Notes: generated from the letters alone by a model not told the origin. A stretch of 64,000 nt of DNA from Erythroxylum novogranatense (GCA_029891385.1 CM057225.1:76347887-76411886), one strand, 5' to 3'; positions 49,590 to 62,789 are shown, counted from the stretch's first letter. Made by a program: numbers and translations.

Positions 49590-51540
49590 TTGAAGAAGTC
49601 TTTCGGTGTGAATTCGCCTCTATTCGGACTGAATTTTCTTGATTGGCTAAGGAATCGAAATTGTTCTCGAGATCCGAGGCTGAGGATCGTCCTAGATGTT
49701 CCACTTCCGGATGCACCGCCGTCGATGCTTTTGATAAGGATCGAAGGCATATCGTAAGCATCTAATGGACGGGGACATGGCTATTTACCTCGATGTCACG
49801 GAGTCGCAACAGCGAAGACGAGTCCATGGATGCTCACTCTATAGTATTTCATCTTAGGGAGCTGTTTGATGAGTAAGCTCGATGCGAAGGTTCAAGACCT
49901 CGAGGCTTCTCTTCATCACAAAAGATAGCTCGAGGACAATCTACATGCAAGATACCACAAGATGAATGGCTATATTGAGAGATTAGCCGTCTTAGGATTT
50001 GTAATGGATTATGAATTAAGTAGAGACTTAATTACGGTTGGATTGTCGATGGTTGTTCACGGTTAAGTGTTAAACTATCGGATAAACCAAATATCCACAA
50101 CAATGCTCGAAATGATCAATCGCTTTCATGACAATGAAAGGTGCTATCAAGAGAGATAGCAAGTGCTAATGGTGGATGCTTTTCTTCTAGTTCAAAGAAG
50201 AAAAGGCCAAGAAACCAAAGGAAGTGCCATCAAGGAAAAACCAAAGCGCCCCAAAAGGTTTTGCTTTCATTGTGGCAAGTCTAGCCACTAAAGGCTAAAA
50301 TCTATCTGAGTCCTTGAAGCGAAGAAGGCATCGATGCCTCTACTTCTTCAAATATGTTTGTCATTGAGGTTAATACTATTCTGATCCAAACATATCGGTA
50401 TTTGATACGGATGTGGCTCATACATATGAAATGATATGCGAGGCCTCGGGGACGATGAAAGCTCATAAAGGAGAATCGGACTTTCGTGCGGGTAATGAAG
50501 CAAGGGTTACTACATTAGCCGTATGCACTTCGTCTTGTTACTCCCTCTGGGCTTGTATTCAAATTGGATGATTGTCATTTTGTACCGTTTAAACAAAGAA
50601 CATATTGTATGTTTTATGTTTAATTAGAGTGATTTCCATTTGACTTTTAGTAGCAATGGTTGCTATATTAGTTGTAATGGAATGCTCTATGGTAATCTTG
50701 GGTACATTATGCAATGGAATTGACATATTAGATATGTCATATCCAATTATGAATGTCAATGACGCGAAAAGACATAAATGAGATAATTTAAAATCAACTT
50801 ACTTATGGCATTGTCGGCTTGGCCATATAAATGAGATACGCATTTCTAAGCTCCACAAGAGTGGATGTTTAGGGTCATTTGATTATGAATCATATGACAC
50901 ATGCGAATCTTGTTTATTAGGCAAGATGACTAAGTTATCCTTTAAAGGAAAGGGTGAACAAGTGAATGGAATATTAGACCTAATACATTTGGATGTATGT
51001 GGTCCGATGTCCATCCATGCCAGAAGTGGTTATTTTTACTTCATTACTTTTATCGGTGATTATTCACGATATAGGTATCTCAGATTTGATGAGATACAAA
51101 TCTGAAGTATTTGAATAGTTCAAATAATTGAAATGAAGTGAAAACTAACTTGGTAAAAGTATGAAGACATTACGATCGATCGTGGTGGAAAATACTTAGA
51201 CCAACAGTTTTGGATTATCTCGAGATAATGGGATATTATCTCGATGCACTCCACCTTGCACGCCAGTAGCAATGGTGTGATCGAAGGAGAAATCGAACCT
51301 TGTTAGACATAGTGCGATTGATGATAGGTTTGCATAGTTTTGGGAATATGCGCTTGAGACAGCTGTTTACTTGCTAAACAGAGTTCCATTAAAGACAGTT
51401 GATGTTACTCCATATGGAGATATGGACTAACTGAAAATCTTATCTTTCTCATTTGAAAGTTTGGGATTGTCACCTTCGTGAAGCGGACACGGTCGAGATT
51501 AACTTGATGCAAAGTCGACAAGTGTTTGTTAAATGGAATA
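49590..51540 (+). pseudogene. gag-pol: gag, protease and integrase remains of C3
   Basis: Collinear nucleotide similarity to C1 runs from the gag start (the ATG equivalent near 49597 is changed) through the capsid (NFLDWL equivalent near 49636), the zinc-knuckle fragment CFHCGKS (near 50260), the protease site near 50404 with the same missing base as C1 and C2, and integrase blocks including WHCRLGHINE (near 50806), CESC (near 50905) and DLIHLDVCGP (near 50977). Frames change very often and the Glu motif region near 51280 is broken. It cannot encode functional proteins as read. Confidence 0.8.
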
Positions 51541-51699
51541 TCAATTCTACCTTGCTTTGAGGAACAAAAGTTGTTTGTTTCAAAGCTTGCTTTTTCTTAA
51601 AGAAATAGTTTCTTTTACAATAAGGCAGTGGGAGCAAAGTTGAACTTGGAGAAGTTCAAGATGCTCGAACAAACCTGAATCAATGCTGAACTTGAAATC

Positions 51700-53245
51700 T
51701 GTAACTCATGTAGATGAGGTAACAGTTCAACCTTCTATTACACACAATTTACGTAGGTTAAGTAGGATCACGCTTGTTCACGAGAAATATGAATTTCTCG
51801 TAAGTGAACAGAATGACGTAATGCTCATAGGAGATGATGAGCCTACTACCTATGAAGAGGTTACGAAAAGTTGATGCGGAACATGGTTTTAAGCGAAATC
51901 GAAATGGATTCCATGTACATAAACCAAGTATGGACTTTGGTTGTTACACTGAAGGATAAAACCCACGAGGTGCAAAGAGGTTTTAGAAGAAAACCAACAT
52001 GGATGGTAATCTGATTACCTATAAAGCAATGCTTCTGGTCAAAGGATATCGTCACAGACAAAGAGTTGACTATGACGAAACCTTCAGCCCTGTAGCAATG
52101 CTTAAATCCATTAGGATACTCCTAGCCATTGCCGCTCATTATGATTATGAGATATGGCAAATGGATGTGAAGATAGCTTTCCTGAGAGGAAATCTACCCG
52201 AGGATGTGTATGACACAACCTGAGGGCTTCACTTCCATCGATGGCGAAATGGTATGCAAACTTCAGAAATCCATGTTTGGATTGAAGCAAGCATCCAGGA
52301 GTTGGATTATCCGTTTAGATGAGTCAATCAAAGAGTTTGGTTTCTCATAAAATTTGGATGTTCATTGTGTGTATAAGAAGGTTAATGGGACTGCAATCGT
52401 ATTCCTTGTGTTGTATGTAGATGACATCATCATTACTAGGAAGCGATGTCTCTATCTTCTTGTCGATTAAAATTTGGTTGTCCACTCCATTTGCGATGAA
52501 AGACCTTGGTGAAGCAACTTATATCCTTGGGATATAGATTTATGCAGATAGATCAAAGGTTGCTTGGTCTTCCACAATCATCGTACATAGATGAGATGCC
52601 AAAGAGGTTTAGCATGGAACAATGCTATGTACGAGGCCCGATGTATCGTATGCTCTAAGTGTTACGAGCAGATACCAATCGGATCTGGTGAGGTCCTAGG
52701 TGATCATCAAGAATATCCTCAAGTACTTGTGAAGCACTAAGGATGTTTTCTTGATGTTTAGAGATGGAAATCTCCATATGAGCAGGCATTCAGATGCCAG
52801 TATCAAATCTGATAAGGATGATTCTGAATCATGATTAGGTTATACACATTCACACTGAATAGCGTGGTGGTCAGTTGGAAAAGTTCCAAACAAGAAAGGA
52901 CTGCCGATTCAACAACCGAGGCGAGTACATCCGCATGAGATCATGAAAGGAAGTAGTTTGGATCAAGAAGTTCATTCTTGAACTTGATCTAATCCTAGGC
53001 GTGATAGGCCCATAGGATTGTATTGTGATACAATGGGGCTAGTCTTGTGAGCAAAGGAATCAAGGTCTTATCGACGATCAGAACATTTACTCATGATTCG
53101 GAAGATCATTAGTCGAGATGATGTCACGATAGAGAAAATCCCACGAGCAAAGTGTTGTTGTTCGATGACAAAGCCATTGTCACGGAGAATTGTGATTCTC
53201 ATGGACTCGCTTATGGTATTAGATACTAAGGCGATTGGCTTTAGG
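51700..53245 (+). pseudogene. pol: reverse transcriptase and RNase H remains of C3
   Basis: RT fragments are readable: ITYKAMLLVKGYRHRQ and VDYDETFSPVAMLKSIRILL (52014-52120), YEIWQMDVKIAFLRGNLPED (about 52145) and LYVDDI (about 52415), so the Tyr of the YVDD box is kept here. RNase H remains (about 52650-53200) are scattered over frames. The region ends in AAGGCGATTGGCTTTAGG (53228-53245) and the purine run before the 3' LTR. Confidence 0.82.
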
Positions 53246-53258
53246 TCAGTGGGAGATT

Positions 53259-55172
53259 TGTAAGTACAAGTCGACTTGTACTTCTTGATAAGTCGACTTG
53301 TTCTTGAAAAGTACCGATAAGTCGACTTGTACATTGCATAAGTCGACTTATTCAAGGATCAGATTGTTTATTTGTGCCTAAAGGCAATCCCTTTAGCGCG
53401 TTTATTCACGGTCGTATCTGGTCGAATGAATAAATAAAGAAAAGGCATAATTCATTAATTTGATGTTCATGAACATTGTTTATGAATTGATTGGATCTTT
53501 AATCAGTTAATGAAGTCCATGATATATGACATAGCATGAAGGAAATTATGATGTGATCATACTACTGAGATTCCTATCATGTGCAATTGTGTCGATATCT
53601 AAATTCTCCTAGTCAAAGGATTAATGAGGCCGGACATCATTAATCCGGATAGACTAGCACATGTCATATTCCTTGATTGGATCAAGCAGTGGATCTCAGA
53701 AACTGTAAATATGAGATATTTAGAATTGACATGAGGATGCTTACTAGCGGTAGTAAGTTCATTGGATGACCTTCCATGAGATCATCACATGGATATCTTA
53801 TCTAGTGTCAGTGATAATCTCATCATAGCAATGGTGCAAGTATCCTTAGACTTGAGGTACTCGAGGATATCTTGAATCTTGATCATGTGCTGACTCCATT
53901 CCTTGTTGCCTTCGGAGGTAACTCATAGGGTGGTGCTTGGGTACAGCTTGAGGTATTCGAAGGTAATTGAGTAGCCAATAAAGGATTCACCACTTCTGGA
54001 TTAGCATAAGAGATACCCGTGGCCTCTTGTCGGGATCATTACTCGAAATCTCGGCGGAGTGAATATGTCATGGAGAGTGTCTTCATGGACATATAGAGTA
54101 ATGAGTCCTAGGGCGAGATCTGTTATCACTTAGGCTAGACTCGGTCTAGTAAGAGTTGACACTTTGACCATACTCATAACCAAGTGGGGTATAGGATAGT
54201 GAAAGGACGAATTGCACGGTAATTGTACATGGAAGGGTTTGTGATCCGGTTCGTGATGAATACATCAAACCGATTACTTTCCGGTCAATTAGGGGTCATG
54301 ATGTGTTGCTAGATACCGCTCATGACTTGCTCAGATTAATTGTTAATCTAAGTGGCCAACATAACAAGAGCTAAAAGGGTCACACGATAAGAGTGATTCG
54401 AGAATCAAAATAGTAATTGGACGAGTTCCAATTATGGAGACTTTAGATTAAATGGATCCCAATGAGATTGGGATATGTCGATGAGATCGCGACATCAATA
54501 TTGCTAAGAAAGGTTTAGAATTTGTTTGACAGATCGGGGCCGATGGCGTAGGACCGACCCCAGTTTGTTCGATCATTTAGCAATTATATATATTAATTGA
54601 TTAAGTAAATAATTAATTAATATATATAAATATATAACCATGTGTGCGTTGGAAAGAGGGAGAGATGAGAGCTTTGACTTTTCAAACCTTATTACTTTAT
54701 TCATTAAAGAATGAATGGCTAATATGGCTTACACTTGTCCTTCTCTTATGGTACTCTTTTAAAGGTTAAAAGATACATATATGAAGGCTTGGAAAGGTGT
54801 AGTCGACGGTTGCTCAATGGGTAGGAAGAAAAGTGAAAACTTAAGTGTTAAGTTTTCTATGAAAATGGTTTTCAAGCTTTCTTCCTTAAGGCACCATGAT
54901 TTCTCTCTTCTTCCAAGCATGGATTCCAACATTGATCTTGACTCTCGGGACGGAGGTAGGGTCTAGCGACTCTTAATCTGTTCTAGCTATTCCGGGTCAA
55001 AGGGTTTGATCCGTTAGGTTTCGATCTCTGCGTGGATCACCTTTAGAGATAGTCTCTTTTGGCTATTTAGGTTTATGTCTTCATCGGATACACGGATCAC
55101 AGGTTGGGAAGGTCCGGAACAAAATTTTTGTTTTCATTGCGGTACATGTGATGTACCTCCGGGATTTTCACA
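53259..55172 (+). repeat. 3' LTR of C3
   Basis: About 1.91 kb. It opens with four perfect AAGTCGACTT copies (53268, 53290, 53319, 53340), the first inside the 18-bp palindrome GTACAAGTCGACTTGTAC. Differences from the 5' LTR fall strikingly at CAG and CTG words. It ends TTTTCACA before the GTGTT duplication. Confidence 0.94.
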
Positions 55173-56560
55173 GTGTTGGCAATGGAGCAAGGGTTGCTGC
55201 ATTAGCCGTAGGGACTTATGTTTTGACACTCCCAGTGGGCTTGTACTTAACTTGGATGATTGTTATTTTGTACCCGTGTTAACAAAGAACATATTATACA
55301 TTTCTTGTTTAAATAGAATTGGTTTCCATTTGTCTTTTAGTAACAATGGTTGTTCTATTAGCTCAAATGGAATGCTTTATGGTGCTGGTACATTATGCAA
55401 TGGTATTTACATATTAGATATGTCACATCCGGTTATGAATGTCAATGGCGCTAAAAGACATAAAGAGATAATTTAAAATCAACTTACTTATGGCATTGTC
55501 GCCTTGGCCATATAAATGAGAGGCGATCGCTAAGCTCCTGAAGAGTGGAAGTTTAGGGTCATTTGATTATGAATCATATGACACATGTGAATCTTGTTTG
55601 TTAGGCAAGATGACTAAGTTACCTTTAAGGAAAGGGTGAGCGGCGATGGATTATTAGACCTAATACATTCGGATGTATGTGGTCGATGTTCATCCATGCC
55701 AAGTGATTGTCGTTACTTCATTACCTTTATCGATGATTATTCTCGATATGGGTACCACATGTCGATGAGATACAAATATGAAGCGTGTGAAAAGTTCAAA
55801 CAATTGAAATGAAGTAGAAAACCAACTTGGGAAAAGTATTAAAACATTACGATCCGATCGTGGTGGTGAATACTTAGACCAAGAGTTTTAGATTATCTCG
55901 GAGATAATAGGATTTTATCTCGATGGACTCCTCCTTACACACCACAAAGATAATGGTGTGGCGAAAAGAGAAATCGAACCTTGTTGGACATGGTACAATC
56001 AATGATGGGCTTTGCACATTGCCAAAATCCTTTTGGGGTATCGCTTGAGACAAATTTGTTTACTTGTTAAGCGAGTTCCATCAAAGTCGATTGATGTTAC
56101 TCCATATGAGATGTGGACTAACAAGAAACCTTATCTTTCTCATTTGAAAGTATGGGGTTGTCACCTTATGTAAAGCGGACCTTGATCGAGATAAGCTTGA
56201 AGCAAAATTTGACAAGTGTTTGTTAGTAGGATATCTAACGAAACAAGGGATATCAATTCTACCTTCTTTGAGGAACAAAAGGTGTTTGTTTCAAGGCATC
56301 TGTCTTTTAGAGAAAGAGTTTCTTTTAAAAGAGGACGGTGGGAGCAAAATTGAGCTTGAAGAAGTTCAAGATGCTCGGACGACGCAGATGAATCAGCTGC
56401 TGAACACAAAAGCGTAACTCATACGGATGAGGTAACAGTTCAACCTTCTACTACACACGAAATTGTGGGTCAAGTAGGATACGCTGCTCTCGAGAGATAT
56501 GGATTTCGTAAGTGAACAGAATGACGTATTGCTCATAGAGGATGATGAGCCTACTACCTA
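55173..56560 (+). pseudogene. pol: integrase region of C2 (continues after C3)
   Basis: After the GTGTT duplication the sequence resumes the C2 pol with VGTY-type and LDDCYFVPVLTKNILY motifs, FHLSFSNNGCSIS and CNGIYILDMSHP (about 55190-55450). The integrase zinc region follows in another frame (WHCRLGHINER near 55490, CESC near 55590). The catalytic core is broken by several frameshifts (55640-56180), with DMVQSMMGF and SPYEMW-like pieces recognisable. It is collinear with 16150-17550 of C1. Confidence 0.82.
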
Positions 56561-58080
56561 TGAAGAGGTTACGAAGAGTTGAGTGCGAAAAATGGCTTCG
56601 TGCCATGAAATCTGAAATGGATTCCATGTATGGAAACCAAGTATGGACTTTGGTTGATGCACCTGAAGGGATAAAACCTATAGGGTGCAAATGGGTTTTC
56701 AAGAAGAAAACCGACATGGATGGTAATGTGATTACCCATAAAGCGAGGCTTGTGGCTAAAGGCTTTCGTCAAAGACAAGGAGTTGACTATGATGAGACCT
56801 TGATCCGATGCAATGCTTAAATCCATTAGGATACTCCTAGCCATTGCCGCTCATTATGATTATGAGATATGGCAAATGGATGTGAAGACGACTTTCTGAA
56901 TGGAAATCAGGTGAGGATGTGTACATGACACAACTGAGGGCTTCATTTCGATGGCGAAAAGGTATGCAAGCTTCGTAAATCCATTTATGGATTGAAGCAA
57001 GCATCCAGAGTTGGAATATCCGTTTTGATGAGACAATCAAAGAGTTTGGTTTCTCACAAAATCCGGATGAACACTGTGTGTACAAGAAGGTTAATGGAAA
57101 TGCGATCGTATTCCTTGTGTTATATGTAGATGACATATTATTGCTAGGAAACGATGTCTCAATGCTACAATCTGTAAAATTTTGGTTGTCCAAACAATTT
57201 GCCATGAAAGACCTTGGAGAAGCAACTTATATCCTTGGGATAAAGATTTATAGAGATGGATCGAAGAGGTTGCTTGGTCTTTCACAGTCAACGTACATAG
57301 ACAAGGTGTTAAAGAGGTTTAGCATGGAGCAATCCAAGAGAGGGTTTCTTCCCATTGTTCATGGGATAACACTCTCGAAGTCCATGTGTCCTCGGACCGG
57401 GGATGAGAGGATGCGTATGAATATGATCCGTATGCATCTGCGGTAGGATCTATTATGTCTGCAATGCTATATCGAGACCCGATGTATCATATGCTCTAAG
57501 TGTTCTGAGAGATACCAATCGGATCTGGTGAGGGTCCTTTGGGTGGTATCGAGAATATCTAAAGTACTTGCGAAGAACTAAGGATGTTTTCTTGATATAT
57601 GGAGATGGAAGTCTCAGTGGCGGGCATCTGAGATGCGATTTTCAATCGATAAGGGCGACTCGAGTCCCAATCGAGTTACGTTTTCACACTAAATGGCGGG
57701 CGATCGGTTGGAAGAGTTCCAAGCAGAGACGCATTGCCGATTCAACGGCAAGGCGAGTACATTGCCGCATCGACGCCTTGAAAAGAAGCCGTTTGGATCA
57801 AAAGTTCATTCTTGAACTTGGTGTGGTTCCTAGGCGTGATGGACCCATACGGTTGTATTGTGACAACAATGGAGCTATTCTTGAGCAAAGGAACCAAGGT
57901 CTCATCAACGGTCCAAACACGTACTCCCGATACCATTTGATTGGAGATCATTGCTCGGTGATGTCTGATAGAGAGAATTCCTGAGCGAGAATATTGCTGA
58001 TCCGTTGACAAAGCCATTATCACAGAAGAATTTTGATTCTCATGTACTCGCTTATGGTATTAGATACCAAGGCGATTGGC
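56561..58080 (+). pseudogene. pol: reverse transcriptase and RNase H of C2
   Basis: RT reads well in two blocks. The first, about 56578-56810, has MDSMYGNQVWTLVDAPEGIK and ARLVAKGFRQRQGVDYDET. The second, about 57078-57446, has FLVLYVDDILLLGND with the catalytic YVDD intact, then MKDLGEATYILGIKIY and STYIDKVLKRFSMEQSK. Between them, 56810-57070 is frameshifted (QMDVK, KSIYGLKQAS). RNase H (57568-57984) shows RTKDVFLIYGDGSLSGG and LYCDNNGAI in partly readable frames. Overall it is less damaged in the YVDD region than C1, but still not intact. Confidence 0.85.
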
Positions 58081-58099
58081 TTTAGGTCAAGTGGGAGAT

Positions 58100-59938
58100 T
58101 GTTAGAGTAGTGCCCTAAAGGCAATCCCCTTTAGCGCATTTTGTTCATAGTCATGTACAAACTTTATGAATAAATAAAGCAAGGCATATTTCATTTATTT
58201 GATGTTCATTTTATTATGAAATGATAGTGATCTTTAATCAAATTAATGAATTCCTTGATACATGACATAGCATGAAGGAAATTATGATGCAATCATACTA
58301 CTGAGATTCCTATCATGTGCAATTATGTCAGTATCTAAATTATCCTAGTCATAGGATTAATGAGACCGGACATCATTAATCCGGATAGACTAACACATGT
58401 CAAACTCCTTGATTGGATCAGCGGTGGATCTCGAAAACGTAAATATTGAGATATTTAGATTTGACATGTGGATGCTTACTAGTGGTAGTAAGTACATTGG
58501 ATGACCTGCTATGAGATCATCACATGGATGTCCTATAAATGTCGGTGATAATCTCATCATAGCAATGGTGCAAGTATCCTTAGACTTGAGGTACTCGAGG
58601 ATATCTTGAGTCTTGATTACGTACTTTGACTCCATTCCTTGTTGCCTTTGAGGTCGCTCATAGGGTGGTGATTGGGTGCGACTTGAGGTATTGAAGGTAA
58701 TTGAGTAGCCAATAGAGGATTCACCACTTCTATGATAGCGAGAAGAGATACCCATGGCCTCTTATCGGGATCATTACTTTGAAGTCTCTGGCGGAGCATA
58801 CATATGTCATGAAGATGGTCTTCATGGACATATAAAGTAATGAGTCCTAGGGCGAAACGATTACACTTGGACTAGATTTGATCGATCGGTCTAGTAAGAG
58901 TTGACACATTGCCCATACTCAAACCAAGTGGGGTATAGCATGGTGAAAGGACGAATTGCACAATAATTGTCTATGGAAGGGTTAGTGATATGGTTTCATT
59001 AGTCGAACCAATTACTTTCCGGTCAATTGGAGGTCATGATGTGTTGCTAGATACGCTCATGACTTGCTCGAGATTAAGTGTTAATCTAAGTGGTCAACAT
59101 AACAGAACCTAATGGGTCACACGATAAGAGTGACTCGGAGAATCAGTAAAATAGTTTGAGACGGAGATCCGATATCCGGAGAGCAATAGGATTAAATAGA
59201 TCCCGATGAGATTGGGATATGTCCCGATGAGATCGTGACATCGACATTCTTGAAAACCGTTTCCGCGATCTTTACGTGGGAGAACTGATAGGTCGGTAGA
59301 ACCAGACCCAGTTTGATGGACCTCTTCAAGCAAATATATATATATTAATTAATTAATTAAAATTAATTAATTATATATATATATATGTTAATTTCAGTGG
59401 AACAAAATGGTGGAGATGAAATAAGTTTGAAAAGTCAAACTTAATGATCATTTAGCATTTTAAGGCATTTTTTATGCCATCTACGTGGATGCCCATCCAC
59501 TAAGCCTTTCATATGTGTTTTAACTCATTAAAATACATATTAGAAGGTATAAAGTAGCTTGCACGTTATGGAAGGAGTAGAATCGAAAATGCTTAAGTGT
59601 TAAGCTTTGAAAACTTTGTTTTCATCTTCTTCATCTCTTCCATTCAACTTGGCTTCTACTTCTCCAAGGCTCCACCAAGATCATTTCATTTGCTCTCCAA
59701 GGCTAAGGTAAGAGCTAGCACTCTTTTCTTTAGTCTAGCTATTCCCGGGTCAAAAGAGTTTGTCCCGGTTAGGTTTTCCGACCTTTGCATGGATACCGTT
59801 AGAGACGGTCTCCTTTGGTCGTTATGGTTTGATTGTTTGTACTTACACATGGATCCTGGCTTTCGGGAATGTCCCACGACTCAAAATTTTAAATTCCGCA
59901 CTGTGTTCATGTGATGAACACCCCGGGATTTTCCTACA
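58100..59938 (+). repeat. 3' LTR of C2
   Basis: It starts after AAGTGGGAGAT (58089-58099), is about 1.84 kb, ends TTTTCCTACA and is followed by TTGAG. It is close to the 5' LTR (40724-42572), with small indels. Confidence 0.94.
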
Positions 59939-61646
59939 TTGAGCATAACTTTTGATGTAGTGCTCAAAATTGGATGATTTTTGTGGCTTTATGAAATTAA
60001 GACATAGGGGAACATTTCTCTAGAAGGAAGTTCTAGCAAATTCCTTCAAATTGATGATTAGAAAAATGTTCTAAGTTAAGTATGATTTTATGATATTTGA
60101 GACTTGGTCATATTTGATGACTTTGAGGAATTAATTAGCATGTTAATGGGATTTAATTAACATGTTAATTTGACTAAGATCATAGGGCATGAATTAAGTG
60201 TATTAAGGTGGTAAATAGCATGGCGGGCAAAATGGGAAGACAACTTAAGTCATTTGTGTTGCAAGGCCATTCATTAAGGGTATTATGGGCAAAAGACATG
60301 TGGGCTTGGTGTATAAGGCATGAGAGTCACGAAAATTAGAAGAAAAGGAAGAGGAAATAGAGAAGAGAGGGAGACATGTCGTGGAGGAGAAGAAGAAAAC
60401 GAAGAGGGAAAGAAAGAAGAGAAGAAAAGAAGGAAATCCAAGAGAAAAGTGAAGGAATTTCGTGGATCAAGGAGAGGATTCAAGCTTTCTAAGGTAAGTT
60501 CGTCCACTTTTCATCTTCTTTGTTGAGAAATGGTTAGGGTTTGTTCATGGTGAAGTTCTAGAGAGAGAAAGTTAAAAGGAAGAAGAAGATGGTGAAATCC
60601 TTTGGAGTTTTGGGTTTCTAAGCTAGGTTTGAAGTTTTCTAACCCACATGAACCATGGATGGGTTAGATTAGAGATTGATTAGGGTTCATGGAATTTATG
60701 TGATAATTAGAGAAATTAGGGGGTTTTTCAAATTTAATGGAAATTTATGAAATTTTGTTTGTGTTAAGGTTATTAAGGACCTTTCCAAGGGCAAGAAGGA
60801 GGAAGCCATTGATTTTGGATTTCCAAGAATAAGCAAGGATTTAAGGTGGGTTTTCATGTTTATAGTGAATAATGAGTCATAATGTGCTTTCAAATATCAA
60901 AATGATAAAATGATTTAAAATTCATTGTTTAAATGATTTGAGAAATTATTACAAGTATGGCAAAGCTTGGTTTTAAGTGATTTGAGAAATTGTTATACAT
61001 GTTGCATTTATTGCCTTTGAATATTTTGTGATAGTGCCGCATATTTTGGTGTATGCATTGTGATGATGAATTGAGAATTGATGATGACCTTGCATATGGA
61101 ATGTTACATGCTCATGAAAGGATTCATGAAAATTTGCATGATTTATGAAAAACAAGAATTCCAAGAGTTTTGCCATTTGGGGCAATCATTTTTCAAGAGC
61201 ATGATTACATGTTATGTGGGTTAGGTATAGTCCACCCAAGAACTGTCGCATGCACGCTGACCATGAATAGGCTTCTCCCGCCTGCCCGCAAGTGGCAAGG
61301 AATTCCTTTTAAGACTCCTCAAGAATTTAAGATTACACAAGGCCATTCTATAGAATTCTGTAGTTCGTCATGAATTGTGGACTTGTCAAACCATTATGAT
61401 GTGTTTATATGTTTATGAGCTGTGATAAGTTTTGATGCATTCATGATTTATGAGAAAGTTGAAAATGCAGGAATTATGTTGTTTGTGAGTTTTGGTTATT
61501 TGACAAGGATTTTAAGAAATATGGGTTTCACGACTCAACAAGAATTTTAAGAATTATGCATTTTATAACTCAACAAGCATTTTCCATGGTAAAGAATGTT
61601 TTTGAACGGTTTTGCTCCTTATTTATTATGAGCATGTTTCCCCACG

Positions 61647-61687
61647 GAGCTTTCGAGCTCACCCCCACTCTCTTTCCCCATTCACAG
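61647..61687 (+). promoter_or_regulatory. hairpin plus acceptor-like CAG box in SolD
   Basis: GAGCT-TTCG-AGCTC, a 5-bp stem with a UUCG-type tetraloop in RNA, is followed by a C/T-rich tract and CACAG/GTGATAAGCAG. It is homologous in position to the G1 box (30546-30585). Confidence 0.5.
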
Positions 61688-62789
61688 GTGATAAGCAGGA
61701 AAATAGAGTGAAAGTCAAGACCTTTCTCCGGAATTGCATGTTTTGTTATGTTTTGGACTAATTGATGTAAATTAAGGTTTTACATGTATTTTGAGAATTA
61801 TTGAGTTCTGCATGTTTTGGATATTCAATATTGTTATTGGTAATGTATTGTGGCATGGGTTGCCATTGAAGATTGTAAAATGTCATGTTATGGGATTGGT
61901 ATATAAATATGAATTATGTATTGTGTATGATGATGTGGGTTGAAATTAGAGGCAAATGAATAAGGATACCCTTTTGAGTTAAGGAATGACATATTGTTAT
62001 ATATGTAAATGAATGGTTATGATGAATGCTGAGCATGAATGATGGGTAGATACATATGCAAATGTATATATATACGTGTGTATCCATCAATGAGATGTTA
62101 TGGAAAAGAACAACAGAAATTGTGATGGTTTTGGATAATGAAATGTGAAATTGTGTGGATGATTGTCAAAGTTGAATGTGAGACTGGGTATGGATTAAGA
62201 TAGAGTAAGGATGAGTTTAAATTCGAATTGAATACAATTGAAGAAGTAATTTATGTGAGCAATGAGCTATATATATGAATTGATATGTATATATATAAGT
62301 GAGGCAATATGGATAAGAAATATTGGAGTGCTAAGATGATAATCATGAGATGTTCTTGCCCAAATTGAAGTTGATGAAGTGATAGATTTTTTAATATGAG
62401 TTGCCATTACGTGTAATTGAGATGTTAAGGAAAAGAAGAATTAGTATTTGATGAACTCCAAATTGGTATTTGAATGAATAAAAATGGTGGTGTATTAGCA
62501 AAGGAAGTGAAATGTATCAAAGCTCAAGTCTTTATAGGGATATGATGTCTCATAGAGAGTATGAACATGATAGCTTTGATGTATGAGGAGAATTTGTGGT
62601 TTGATGAATTATTTAAGACAAGAATTGAGAGATTGATGAATTAAGTTTGATGTTTGAGTTGTTATGAAGAGTTCAGGCATTTGAATAAGTATATATGTGA
62701 AGATTATAAGTGGTTATGATGGTAGTTTGGATGTAAGAAACATTTGAAAAAGGTTGAAGAGGCTTTGGAGATCGCATGTCCATGACAGC

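Larger units (their letters stand above)
45551..55172 (+). mobile_element. Ty1/copia element C3, nested inside C2
   Basis: LTRs 45551-47488 and 53259-55172 start TGTAAGTACAAG and end TTTTCCTACA or TTTTCACA. The target duplication is GTGTT (45546-45550 and 55173-55177), in the C2 coding region at the protease/integrase junction. It is the same family as C1 and C2, but its U3 begins with about 110 bp of AAGTCGACTT palindromes absent from their LTRs. Internal gag and pol are recognisable and heavily broken. This is the innermost and latest event along this branch of the nest. Confidence 0.94.
40724..59938 (+). mobile_element. Ty1/copia element C2, split by C3
   Basis: LTRs at 40724-42572 and 58100-59938 flank a copia internal region. 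The target duplication is TTGAG (40719-40723 and 59939-59943). Removing C3 and one GTGTT restores collinearity with C1 across the protease/integrase junction (45550 to 55178). C2 is the same family as C1 but more diverged, with a changed leader palindrome array. The coding region is broken. Confidence 0.94.

Noticed and set aside
55075..55476. Single 133-codon gene
   Set aside because: The open frame fuses the end of the C3 3' LTR with C2 integrase sequence. Only the part after 55177 is C2 pol.
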